A DNA stretch of 15,634 nucleotides, from positions 1 through 15,634 of the forward strand of contig CAZSBS010000104.1 of assembly GCA_964605095.1 (NCBI GenBank), in the 5' to 3' direction. This DNA comes from JAUWQU01 sp964605095. GTDB lineage: Bacteria > Planctomycetota > Phycisphaerae > SM23-33. The notes under the pieces were generated by a model, which saw nothing but the letters and a program-made list of their open reading frames with translations, had not been told where the DNA came from and did no database searches. Within the stretch, counting starts at the first letter, position 1; each line of letters opens with the position of its first letter. Positions 9,133-15,634 of the stretch are shown piece after piece. The position numbers and the translations under genes are program-made.

Positions 9133-11067
9133 ATGGCAACCGCAACCATAAACCCTGTCGCGCGGATATGGCATGGCTTGGTGGGCGTGCCGGCCGCGCT
9201 GGCGGGGCCTATCCTCACAAAGGAACTCCGCGTCTCCAGCAGGCGGAGGCGGAACTACGTCCTGCGCAGCGTGTACCTGGCAGTGCTGACCGTCTTTGTC
9301 CTGCTGGTCTGGCTCGGCAACGTCCGGTGGGACGACGGCGGCTCCTACGCACAGCGCGTCAACAGCATGGCCATTGCGGGCCGGACCATCATCGTCTGGA
9401 TCGCCTGGTTTCAGTTCATCGTAATCCAGATCGTCACTGTCATCATGCTCAGCACGTCCATAAGCGAGGAGGTCTACGCCAAGACGCTCGGCGTGCTGAT
9501 GACCACGCCTATCAACAGCTTCCAGATTGTCGTGGGCAAGCTCTTCAGCAAGATCCTCCAGCTTCTTATCCTCCTGGCCGCGAGCCTGCCGATGCTTGCC
9601 GTCCTGCGGGTCCTCGGCGGCGTGCCATGGAACTTCGTCGTCACCACGCTCTGCGTCACGCTGACAACCGCGCTGCTCGTCGCGGCGGTGACGATGTTCT
9701 TCTCCATCCTCTTCCGCTGGGCGTTCGTGAGCATACTCATGTCATTGGGTGTGCTGGCGGTTGTTTACGGGCTTGTGCCGCTGATCTTTAGCCTCCTTGT
9801 GGCTGCGGTGGGAGTTCATGACGAAGAGTCGATCTGGCCCCTGGTGACGCTGTTCGTAAACTACCACCCGGTCGCCATGATGGTCTTTCTGACCATGGAG
9901 ACGCTCGAACCGGGCCAAATAATGCGCGGCGCGCCTAAGTTCTTCTTCTTCGCCTGGTGGCTCAACTGCCTGATCTCGCTGGGGCTGGCTTCGGTGATCC
10001 TCGCCGCGTGCGTGGCGATGGTCCGCAGGGTGGGCCTGCGCCTGGTGGCTGGGGCGACCGGCGCCGGGGCAAGCAGCGCCGCGGCGATCGCGGCCTCGGC
10101 CGGGCCGGCCTTGGCGCCCGCGACACAGCAGGTCGCCGGCGCACCCTCATTCGCAGCGGCGCCGCGCACGCCGCCGCCGGCCAGGCGCGTAAAGGTTCGG
10201 GAAATCAAGGGCTCGCCGATCGTCTGGCGGGAGCTTCGCTCGACCTGGCTCAAGCGAGGCGTGCTGTACTGGGTTCTCCTGGGAGTCGGGTTCTGGCTTC
10301 TGCTGATGATCTACGGACTGATCGCATGGGCGTGGGGCCAGGCGTACAACTACAGCGGCACCCACTCGGTGTTCATCGTGACCTACACTATCATCGGCGC
10401 AATCTGCACCGCCGTCCTTGCCGCCACCAACATCACCAGCGAAAAGGAATCCCGCTCATGGGAGCTGCTGCTCTGCACCCCGCTTGGCGACTGGCACATC
10501 CTGCTTGCCAAGTTCGTCGGTGCGCTGCGCCGCTGCCTGCCGCTCTGGCTGCTGCCCATAGGGCACATACTGTTGTTCACCCTCATCGGCTGTTGCCACG
10601 TCGCCCTGCTGCCGATGTACCTGCTGATCGCCGGCGGCGCGGTTGTCCTGCTTGTCGGGGGCGGGCTGTACTGCGGGTCTCGTTTCCGCCGCACCACCAC
10701 GGCCGTAATGCTCAACATCGCCCTCGGGCTGGGCCTGTGGGCGGCCCTGCCGGGAGGCATTGCACTGCTGGCCGAGGCCGTGACGGTATACCCAAGCGAT
10801 TTTCGCGACGCCGCCGGCTATGTCGTCGACGCCAACCCCATCTTCCAGGCCGGAATGATCACCGAACGCCTCGGTGGAGACAGGTTCTCTTTCTTCAAGC
10901 CATCCACGCGCGACTGGTCCTCGATCACATTCTACTGGGCGGGCCTCGGCTCGGCCGACTTCGCGGAGTCGCTGACGTACCTGGCATTTCTGACCAGCCT
11001 GAATGTCGCCCTTGGCACGCTGCTGGCATGGCGAGCCAAGTGCCAGTTCCGCAAGAGATGGTTCTGA
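9133..11067 (+). CDS. Double-length ABC-2 type permease
   Basis: This 644-residue polytopic membrane protein is the permease of the ABC-2 exporter whose ATPase is upstream. It appears to be two permease halves in tandem. GPILTKELR (25-33) matches SPIVWRELR (361-369), each followed by a membrane helix. Later ISEEVYAKTLGVLMTTPI (110-127) matches ITSEKESRSWELLLCTPL (434-451), with E113/E437, T125/T449 and P126/P450 in register; this is the coupling-helix-like signature seen in ABC-2 permeases. The halves are joined by an Ala/Pro-rich linker (about 305-355). Each half has about six hydrophobic segments. One polypeptide could therefore form the full transmembrane pathway with two copies of the ATPase. 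The start at ATG 9133 has only a weak purine-rich ribosome site, and translation may depend on the structured leader. The substrate is unknown. Confidence 0.88.
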   Translation: MATATINPVARIWHGLVGVPAALAGPILTKELRVSSRRRRNYVLRSVYLAVLTVFVLLVWLGNVRWDDGGSYAQRVNSMAIAGRTIIVWIAWFQFIVIQIVTVIMLSTSISEEVYAKTLGVLMTTPINSFQIVVGKLFSKILQLLILLAASLPMLAVLRVLGGVPWNFVVTTLCVTLTTALLVAAVTMFFSILFRWAFVSILMSLGVLAVVYGLVPLIFSLLVAAVGVHDEESIWPLVTLFVNYHPVAMMVFLTMETLEPGQIMRGAPKFFFFAWWLNCLISLGLASVILAACVAMVRRVGLRLVAGATGAGASSAAAIAASAGPALAPATQQVAGAPSFAAAPRTPPPARRVKVREIKGSPIVWRELRSTWLKRGVLYWVLLGVGFWLLLMIYGLIAWAWGQAYNYSGTHSVFIVTYTIIGAICTAVLAATNITSEKESRSWELLLCTPLGDWHILLAKFVGALRRCLPLWLLPIGHILLFTLIGCCHVALLPMYLLIAGGAVVLLVGGGLYCGSRFRRTTTAVMLNIALGLGLWAALPGGIALLAEAVTVYPSDFRDAAGYVVDANPIFQAGMITERLGGDRFSFFKPSTRDWSSITFYWAGLGSADFAESLTYLAFLTSLNVALGTLLAWRAKCQFRKRWF

Positions 11068-11270
11068 GAAGAAGAAGCATTAGATGGGGATTACATGGAT
11101 TAAAGAATTACATGGATTAAGAAGAAACTAAAGAATCCATTTGTTTTTAATCCCTTTAATCTCTTAATCCATGTAATCCCCCTCCGGATGTTTCTTCTTT
11201 GCTTCTTCAACCTCTGTGTCTCTGTGCCTCTGCGGTAATCTTCTTCTTCCTCTTCTTCTTGGCACCCCCG
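11068..11270. repeat. Convergent intergenic low-complexity region with nested repeats
   Basis: This 203-base AT-richer spacer has no convincing gene. It is framed by GAAGAAGAAG (11068-11077) and by CTTCTTCTTCC with a further CTTCTTCTT (about 11240-11260), so the outer ends are also inverted. Inside are the ATTACATGGATTAA copies, TTAATCC-type units, and a CTCTGTG/CTCTGCG-type run at about 11211-11235 whose complement reads as CAGAGGCACAGAGACACAGAGG-like units. From memory, similar CAGAG-rich strings recur between genes in several environmental bacterial genomes; I cannot confirm that here. Confidence 0.6.
11086..11181. terminator. 18-bp inverted repeat in convergent spacer, candidate bidirectional terminator
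   Basis: The left arm (11086-11103, GGGGATTACATGGATTAA) is exactly complementary to the right arm (11164-11181), giving a perfect 18-bp inverted repeat with a 60-base loop. A second exact copy of the 14-mer ATTACATGGATTAA sits in the loop at 11107-11120 and can pair with the right arm instead. The position between the stops of two convergent genes (11067 and 11271) suits a bidirectional terminator, but the long loop and lack of adjacent T-tracts make a repeat element equally likely. Confidence 0.5.
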
Positions 11271-12176
11271 TCAGATCGGCGCGCGGAGCATTCTGAGGAA
11301 AAGCATCTCGGCCTTGGAGTGCTCCCGGCCGCGGCGGCGGATGATGGATATCTTGCGGATCCATTTTGACGGCTGGCGGAAGGGGATGAAGCACAACTGG
11401 CCCAGCGATTCCTCCCTCTGGCCGATGCCCTTAGGCACGATGCTCAGCCCCGCGCCGACCTCGACGGCCCGCTTGAGCGTGTCGTTGTTGTCGAACTCCA
11501 TGCACACATCCACCGACACCCGGTTGGCGCGAAGCAGCCGGTCGATGAACCGCCGCGTCGGCACATTGGCCTCGAACGCCACGAAACGCTCGCCGCGAAG
11601 GTCCGACGGGGCCATGCTCGCCCGGTCAGCCAGGCGATGGCCCGGGGCGCAGACGACCATCAACTCCTCGTCGGCAAAGGGGATTATCTCGATCGACCGC
11701 TGCTTTTCCGGGAACGCCATGATGCCCAGGTCCATCTCGCCGCCGAGCACAGCCGAGGTGATCTCGTCCCACTTGGTGTACTGCACGTCCAGCTTGACCT
11801 CCGGATGCGCCTTGATGAACTTCCGCACATACGCATCCAGCAGGTAAAAGCCGACCGAGTAGATCGTCCCGACCCTCAGCAGCGGGCAGGCGGACTTGAC
11901 TATCCCCGCCACCTCCTCCACCATTCGATCGAGCCTGGCCAGGATGTCCTTGGCGCCGCGGTAGAACGCCTTGCCGACGTCTGTGGCCTCTGCGCCCGCG
12001 CCGCCGCGGATCAGCAGCCTCGTGCCAAGGTCGCGCTCCAAAGCCGCCACCTGCTGCGAGACCGCCGACTGGCTGAGGTTGTTCAACTCCGCCGCCCGCG
12101 TGAAGCTGCTGGTCTCCACCACATCGCAGAAGGTCTTCATGACGTCGGTGCTAAGCGATTCTACGTACTTTCTCAC
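11271..12176 (-). CDS. LysR-family transcriptional regulator
   Basis: This 301-residue protein has the LysR N-terminal winged helix-turn-helix (about residues 13-72): MKTFCDVVETSSFTRAAELN followed by LSQSAVSQQVAALERDLG. The effector-binding domain (about 95-295) is of the periplasmic-binding-protein type, with typical segments LRVGTIYSVGFYLL, GEMDLGIMAFP and VEVGAGLSIVPKGIG. The start is GTG at 12176-12174, whose TGA overlap (GTGA) ends the upstream gene; a GGAGGAGGAG ribosome site lies inside the end of that gene at the right spacing. An ATG at residue 13 is possible but has no ribosome site and would trim the domain. Translational coupling means regulator and ATP-grasp protein are made together. 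LysR proteins commonly act on adjacent divergent promoters, so the palindromes at 14816-15051 and gdhA are candidate targets. The inducer is unknown. Confidence 0.93.
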   Translation of the reverse strand: MRKYVESLSTDVMKTFCDVVETSSFTRAAELNNLSQSAVSQQVAALERDLGTRLLIRGGAGAEATDVGKAFYRGAKDILARLDRMVEEVAGIVKSACPLLRVGTIYSVGFYLLDAYVRKFIKAHPEVKLDVQYTKWDEITSAVLGGEMDLGIMAFPEKQRSIEIIPFADEELMVVCAPGHRLADRASMAPSDLRGERFVAFEANVPTRRFIDRLLRANRVSVDVCMEFDNNDTLKRAVEVGAGLSIVPKGIGQREESLGQLCFIPFRQPSKWIRKISIIRRRGREHSKAEMLFLRMLRAPI

Positions 12177-14815
12177 GGCGTCTCCTCCTCCTCCGCCCGG
12201 CCGGCCAGGTAGCAGATCACGTGCTGCTTGAGCGGGTTGGCGTTGATGACGAACTGCCGGGACCCCGGCAGGTCGGACGCGTCGATCACGCGGACCACGT
12301 GGGCCCATTGGGCCGAGCCTGGGGCGATGTCCGCGAGGTGATTGGCCGCCCCGCAGAGCAGCTCGTCGTTGCACAGCGCGCCGGCCCGGCCGGGAAACAG
12401 GGCGAAGTAGAGGATGTCCATCTCGATCATCTCGCTGAAGAAGTGCGTGCCCAGTGACACGTCCGGCACGACGTCCTTGCTCATCGCGACGATCTCGCAG
12501 ATGACGCTGACGGTGTTGATGTCCGAGAACCGCACCGGCACGCCCAGCGAGGGCGTGGTGGTCCCCCATCGCCCGGGTCCGACCAGGAGGATCGCCGGCG
12601 CCTGGGGTCCGCGCGAGGCGTGGCAGACATCAGCGATGACCCGCGCGATGGAATAGCGGTCACGGATCGGCAGTTGCGAGTATTGCCCCGGCACGACGTA
12701 GACGATCCGGTCCAGCCGCCCGATCTCCGCCTGCCCGATGACCGCGCCGTGGGCCTCGAGGACCTTGCGATCTGCGGGCAGATCGCACGGCGCGTCCATG
12801 ATCGCCCCACCGCCGCGGACCTGGAGCGGGCGGCACTGGACGAGGTTGATCTTGTACGTCCCGTTGAAAAAGTTGGCCGTGAACTCGACGTCAACCGGAC
12901 AGCCGTATGCTTCTTGGAGAATGCCCATCATCTCCCGCAGGTCGGGCACGAAATCGGTGCGGTCGAAAAGCCCGTCGAACGTCAGCACCCACGGGAACGC
13001 GTCGGTGATGCCGGCCTCGGCGGCGCGGGCGTCCGTTTCCTTGTCCCTGCTGGCCAGCAGCTCCAGCGGCAGCTCGCCCTGGCGGACGTGCGAAATCACG
13101 TCGCTGAAACGCCGGCTGAGAAGCTGGTTGGCGGCCAAGTCGAGCACGTCGACGTTTCGCTGGGAAAACTGGCGGACCTCCTTGAAGTCGGTCTCGGGCC
13201 GGCGGCGCGGGTCGTTCAGGGCGACCACACGGGTATAGTCGTCGTCGCTGCGGTCCACCGCCCGGGTGCCCATGCCGAAGACCAGGCGAGTCATCCCGGC
13301 CTCGGGGTCGATCGTCTTGTCCCAGACGTACGGGTTGAACGAAAGCGCCACGCCCGCGATCTGCGGGAAGAACAGGTTGTCGTACATCTTGCCGCTGACT
13401 CGCTGGACAAGCAGCGCCATCTGCTCGTCGCGGTCCAGCAGGCCCCTCTGCTTGCGGTAGATCAGGGCCTTCTCGCTCATGGTCGAGGCGTAGATGGTCC
13501 GCACCGCGGCCAGGAAGTCCTGGAGCCGCTGGTGACGCGGGCCCTGATTAGCGCAGAAGACACTCTCGTACTTGCCGGCGAACGCGTTGCCGAAGTTGTC
13601 CTCCAGGAGGCTGCTGGAGCGGACGATGATCGGCGACTGGCCGAAGTAGTCGAGCATGTCCTCGAACTGCCCGCTGATATTGTCCGGGAACGAGCCGATG
13701 AGCATTCGCTGGCGGGCCCGTTCGGCGCCGATCAGGAAGCCGTCCTGGTCGGTCTTTCGCTCGCGCATCCACCATATGCCGTTTCGGACGATGTAGGAGT
13801 AGAACACGTCCGAGCCGATGAAGAATGAATCGTGCGGTTCGAGCAGCGCCGCCACGCGCGGCGACTTGCGGCGGAGGATCGCCCTGGCCAGCAGCATGCC
13901 GACGCTCTTGCCGCCTATGAGCCCCGTGCCGACCATCCGCTTGCCGATCTCGACGAGGTCTCGAAGCTCCAGGTATTTCTCAGCCAGCTCGAGCACAGGC
14001 TCGTCGCGCGAGACAGCCATTCGCAGCAGACGGTGGCGACACTCGTCCACCTGCTCGTCCACCTCCGGGTCGCCGGCGGGCAGCGTGACGAGTTCCTGGG
14101 CCTGGGCGAACGAGCGGTTCCACAGGCCGAGTTGGTGCGTGATGGACTCCTGCCGAGCCCACGGCACGGTGTTGCGGACCTCGCTGATGGTCGAACTCTC
14201 GGTGACCGGGCGGAACTCCGAGGAGTCCCATACGTGCAGCATGTGCATGGTCGGCGAGTAGCGGGACTGGACCTTCCACGGGTGAACGTACAGCCGATCC
14301 TTGTGGCTATAGACGTCGACGAGAACCTGGGCGGTCTCGCAGATCGCGCCGATGGCCTGGTTGGAGTGCTCGTTGCGGCGAAGCGCGAAGTAGGCGATCG
14401 CCTCGACGTCGTAAAGGTACGGGCAGGTCAGCATGAACCAGTTGCCCAGCATCTGGTCGCTGTACCACGCGTCGGCCAGGTCAGACACGCAGTCGAAGAG
14501 GTAGTACCCGCCCCGGCCGGTCTTCTCGATCACCTTGTGGATCTGCGTTACGAACGCCTCGAAGCCGGCGCCGGGGTTTAGCTGGTGGACCTCCGCGGCG
14601 GTGCCCGGGCCGATCAGCGGCGGGTCGTTGCTGAATCGGAAGTAGATCAGCGGCTGGCCAAGCTTCTCCGCCGCCTGGCAGAACGGCCCGACGAACCGGG
14701 CGTACTCGCTGACGCTGTCCACGCGCCAGACAAGGTTGTCGCCCGGGATCAGGCCCTTGATCATCTGGTCGAAACCGGGCAGGCCCGTGCTCAAGCTTGA
14801 GTCTATCTGTGCCAT
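12173..14815 (-). CDS. KaiC-like/PPDK_N ATP-grasp fusion protein (PEP/pyruvate-binding domain family)
   Basis: This 880-residue protein has three parts. Residues 1 to about 200 resemble a KaiC/RecA-like core (STGLPGFDQMIKGLIPGD at 9-26), but where Walker A should be the sequence is WRVDSVSEYARF, so nucleotide binding there is doubtful. Residues about 290-665 are the N-terminal ATP-grasp domain of pyruvate phosphate dikinase/PEP synthase: GGKSVGM with K303, VRSSSLLEDNFGNAFAGKYE with R399, and INLVQCRPL near 660. Residues about 670-880 form a separate conserved domain with GPGRWGTTTPSLGVPVRF (about 744-761) and GTHFF, as in long PEP/pyruvate-binding-domain proteins of other bacteria. No phosphohistidine swivel motif or PEP-binding barrel is present, so it cannot be a complete PEP synthase. 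The ATG at 14815 has only a weak AAGG upstream. It overlaps the LysR gene by GTGA. It could be a phosphotransferase acting on another carrier, or a sensor; the function is unknown. Confidence 0.85.
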   Translation of the reverse strand: MAQIDSSLSTGLPGFDQMIKGLIPGDNLVWRVDSVSEYARFVGPFCQAAEKLGQPLIYFRFSNDPPLIGPGTAAEVHQLNPGAGFEAFVTQIHKVIEKTGRGGYYLFDCVSDLADAWYSDQMLGNWFMLTCPYLYDVEAIAYFALRRNEHSNQAIGAICETAQVLVDVYSHKDRLYVHPWKVQSRYSPTMHMLHVWDSSEFRPVTESSTISEVRNTVPWARQESITHQLGLWNRSFAQAQELVTLPAGDPEVDEQVDECRHRLLRMAVSRDEPVLELAEKYLELRDLVEIGKRMVGTGLIGGKSVGMLLARAILRRKSPRVAALLEPHDSFFIGSDVFYSYIVRNGIWWMRERKTDQDGFLIGAERARQRMLIGSFPDNISGQFEDMLDYFGQSPIIVRSSSLLEDNFGNAFAGKYESVFCANQGPRHQRLQDFLAAVRTIYASTMSEKALIYRKQRGLLDRDEQMALLVQRVSGKMYDNLFFPQIAGVALSFNPYVWDKTIDPEAGMTRLVFGMGTRAVDRSDDDYTRVVALNDPRRRPETDFKEVRQFSQRNVDVLDLAANQLLSRRFSDVISHVRQGELPLELLASRDKETDARAAEAGITDAFPWVLTFDGLFDRTDFVPDLREMMGILQEAYGCPVDVEFTANFFNGTYKINLVQCRPLQVRGGGAIMDAPCDLPADRKVLEAHGAVIGQAEIGRLDRIVYVVPGQYSQLPIRDRYSIARVIADVCHASRGPQAPAILLVGPGRWGTTTPSLGVPVRFSDINTVSVICEIVAMSKDVVPDVSLGTHFFSEMIEMDILYFALFPGRAGALCNDELLCGAANHLADIAPGSAQWAHVVRVIDASDLPGSRQFVINANPLKQHVICYLAGRAEEEETP

Positions 14816-14900
14816 TTTCGCGTCGCGCCTTGGCCGGGGCCAAGTGGTTAAAGGCCCGGCCGGGCAATTAGACCATCTTCACCGGCCTATTAGACTCTCT

Positions 14901-14923
14901 GATAGGCGGTCTTCTCGCCTATC
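14901..14923. repeat. 8-bp inverted repeat GATAGGCG / CGCCTATC
   Basis: A perfect 8-bp inverted repeat with a 7-base loop (GTCTTCT), immediately beside the symmetric AGTATACT element at 14925-14932. It could be a protein-binding site near the transcription start of the ATP-grasp/LysR operon, or an RNA hairpin in its leader. Confidence 0.45.
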
Positions 14924-14924
14924 G

Positions 14925-14952
14925 AGTATACTTCATTCGTGCCGATCCGCAA
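14925..14952 (-). promoter_or_regulatory. Candidate sigma70-like promoter for the ATP-grasp/LysR operon
   Basis: On the - strand, TATACT (14930-14925) is a good -10 box and TTGCGG (14952-14947) a half-matching -35 box, with a 16-base spacer. Transcription would begin near 14918, giving a leader of about 100 bases. AGTATACT is self-complementary, so the + strand has the same -10 at 14927-14932 for gdhA, but without a recognisable -35. Motif matching alone supports this. Confidence 0.25.
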
Positions 14953-14956
14953 ACGT

Positions 14957-14974
14957 CGGATATGCGAATATCCG
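14957..14974. repeat. 7-bp inverted repeat CGGATAT / ATATCCG
   Basis: A perfect 7-bp inverted repeat with a 4-base GCGA centre, overlapped by a competing 5-bp pair ATGCG/CGCAT at 14962-14977. It lies 78 bases upstream of the gdhA start and is a plausible operator for a dimeric regulator. Confidence 0.4.
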
Positions 14975-15051
14975 CATGTTATGAAGACGCGCCGCGGGCG
15001 GCATGTGGATCGCCGTGGTGTATCAGGTTTCAAAGGGAAAAGGAAAATCAA

Positions 15052-15634
15052 ATGAATGCTGCAAGTGGACCCAAGACGTACTCCGAGGCATTCTCGGACT
15101 CGTATGTCGAGCAATTGATGGCCGGCGTGATGGCGCGCAATTCCGGCGAGACGGAGTTTCACCAGGCTGTGCGCGAAGTGGCTGAGTCGGTCGAGGCCGT
15201 CTACCGCAAGAACCCCGAGTACGCCAAGCTCCGCGTCTTCGAGCGGCTGATCGAGCCTGAGCGGCAGATTATCTTCCGCGTGCCGTGGGTGGATGACAAG
15301 GGCGAGGTCCAGATTAACCGCGGCTTCCGTGTCCAGTTCAACTCCGCCCTTGGCCCCTACAAGGGCGGATTGCGGTTCCACCCGTCGGTGTACCTGGGCA
15401 TCATCAAGTTCCTGGGCTTCGAGCAGATTTTCAAGAACGCACTGACGACCACCCCGATCGGCGGCAGCAAGGGCGGCAGCGACTTCGACCCCAAGGGCAA
15501 GAGCGACATGGAAGTCATGCGTTTCTGCCAGTCGTTCATGAGCGAGCTGTTCCGCCACATCGGGGCCGACACCGACGTGCCCGCCGGCGACATCGGAGTG
15601 GGCGGGCGCGAGATCGGCTACATGTTCGGCCAGT
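15052..15634 (+). CDS. gdhA: NADP-type glutamate dehydrogenase, 5' part (runs off the window)
   Basis: The first 194 codons of a hexameric, GdhA-type glutamate dehydrogenase are visible; full proteins have about 450 residues. It interconverts 2-oxoglutarate plus ammonium and glutamate in the cytoplasm, with NADPH expected from the family. Signature segments are GPYKGGLRFHPS with K104 (substrate carboxylate binding), KFLGFEQIFKNALTT, GGSKGGSDFDPKGKSD with the catalytic-type lysine K140, and DTDVPAGDIGVGGREIGYM. Where many relatives read PMGGGKGGSD, this one reads PIGGSKGGSD, a mild substitution beside the catalytic lysine. The ATG at 15052 follows AGGA at 15041-15044 with seven bases spacing. 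The coenzyme domain lies beyond the window, so NADP preference is from family similarity only. It is divergent from the ATP-grasp/LysR operon and may be controlled by that regulator. Confidence 0.95.
   Translation, partial: MNAASGPKTYSEAFSDSYVEQLMAGVMARNSGETEFHQAVREVAESVEAVYRKNPEYAKLRVFERLIEPERQIIFRVPWVDDKGEVQINRGFRVQFNSALGPYKGGLRFHPSVYLGIIKFLGFEQIFKNALTTTPIGGSKGGSDFDPKGKSDMEVMRFCQSFMSELFRHIGADTDVPAGDIGVGGREIGYMFGQ

Larger units (their letters stand above)
14816..15051. promoter_or_regulatory. Divergent regulatory region between the ATP-grasp operon and gdhA
   Basis: This 236-base region holds the 5' ends of two divergent genes and no gene of its own. It contains four short inverted repeats: CTTGGCC/GGCCAAG (14829-14844), the 12-base palindrome GCCCGGCCGGGC (14854-14865), GATAGGCG/CGCCTATC (14901-14923) and CGGATAT/ATATCCG (14957-14974). 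The last two lie in the AT-richer part that probably carries the promoters. Being encoded next to a LysR gene, some could be regulator sites; this is inferred from position only. Confidence 0.5.

Noticed and set aside
8969..9151. A 60-residue + strand frame before the permease
   Set aside because: It reads through the palindromes and overlaps the permease start out of frame; no ribosome site or homology was recognised.
12620..13828. A 402-residue open frame on the + strand
   Set aside because: It is antisense to the well-supported ATP-grasp gene and encodes an Arg/Val/Asp-rich sequence with no family resemblance.
12173..14815. Annotation as PEP synthase (ppsA) or PPDK (ppdK)
   Set aside because: Only the ATP-grasp domain is shared; the phosphohistidine and PEP/pyruvate barrel domains are absent and two unrelated domains are present.
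14890..15558. A 222-residue - strand frame opposite gdhA
   Set aside because: It is antisense to a highly conserved glutamate dehydrogenase and crosses the promoter region.

Overview
The window is GC-rich and densely coded. It looks like a chromosomal piece of a Planctomycetota bacterium, perhaps Phycisphaerae-like. That is inferred from gene content: a MoxR / DUF58 / BatA-type VWA / amidotransferase-like membrane protein / ABC exporter series is typical of that phylum. No rRNA, tRNA, transposase or CRISPR array was seen.

Region 1 (1-11067, all + strand) is one long gene series. It holds the 3' end of a large VWA/amidotransferase-fold membrane protein, a MoxR AAA+ ATPase, a DUF58 protein, a BatA-like VWA membrane protein, a secreted and membrane-anchored protein with an amidotransferase-like core, an ABC ATPase, and a double-length ABC-2 permease. 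The first three genes are tightly packed. A 211-base spacer (polypurine tract plus hairpin) precedes the BatA-like gene, and a 248-base spacer full of palindromes separates the ABC ATPase from its permease. The likely common theme is an envelope machine: a MoxR chaperone working on VWA proteins with metal-binding (MIDAS) sites, coupled to a membrane exporter. The substrate is unknown.

Region 2 (11068-11270) is a convergent spacer of nested inverted repeats and low-complexity sequence.

Region 3 (11271-14815, - strand) is a two-gene operon. Its first gene encodes an 880-residue protein with a KaiC/RecA-like N-terminal segment lacking a recognisable Walker A, a PPDK_N-type ATP-grasp domain, and a conserved C-terminal domain, but no phosphohistidine or PEP/pyruvate barrel domain. 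A LysR-family regulator follows, translationally coupled through a GTGA overlap.

Region 4 (14816-15634) is a divergent intergenic region with several short palindromes, followed by the start of an NADP-type glutamate dehydrogenase gene (gdhA) that runs off the window. The LysR regulator, the PPDK-like protein and gdhA may form one nitrogen/carbon control locus; this is inference.

The best candidates for undescribed biology are the KaiC-like/ATP-grasp fusion with its coupled LysR partner, and the duplicated exporter permease in the VWA-MoxR cluster.
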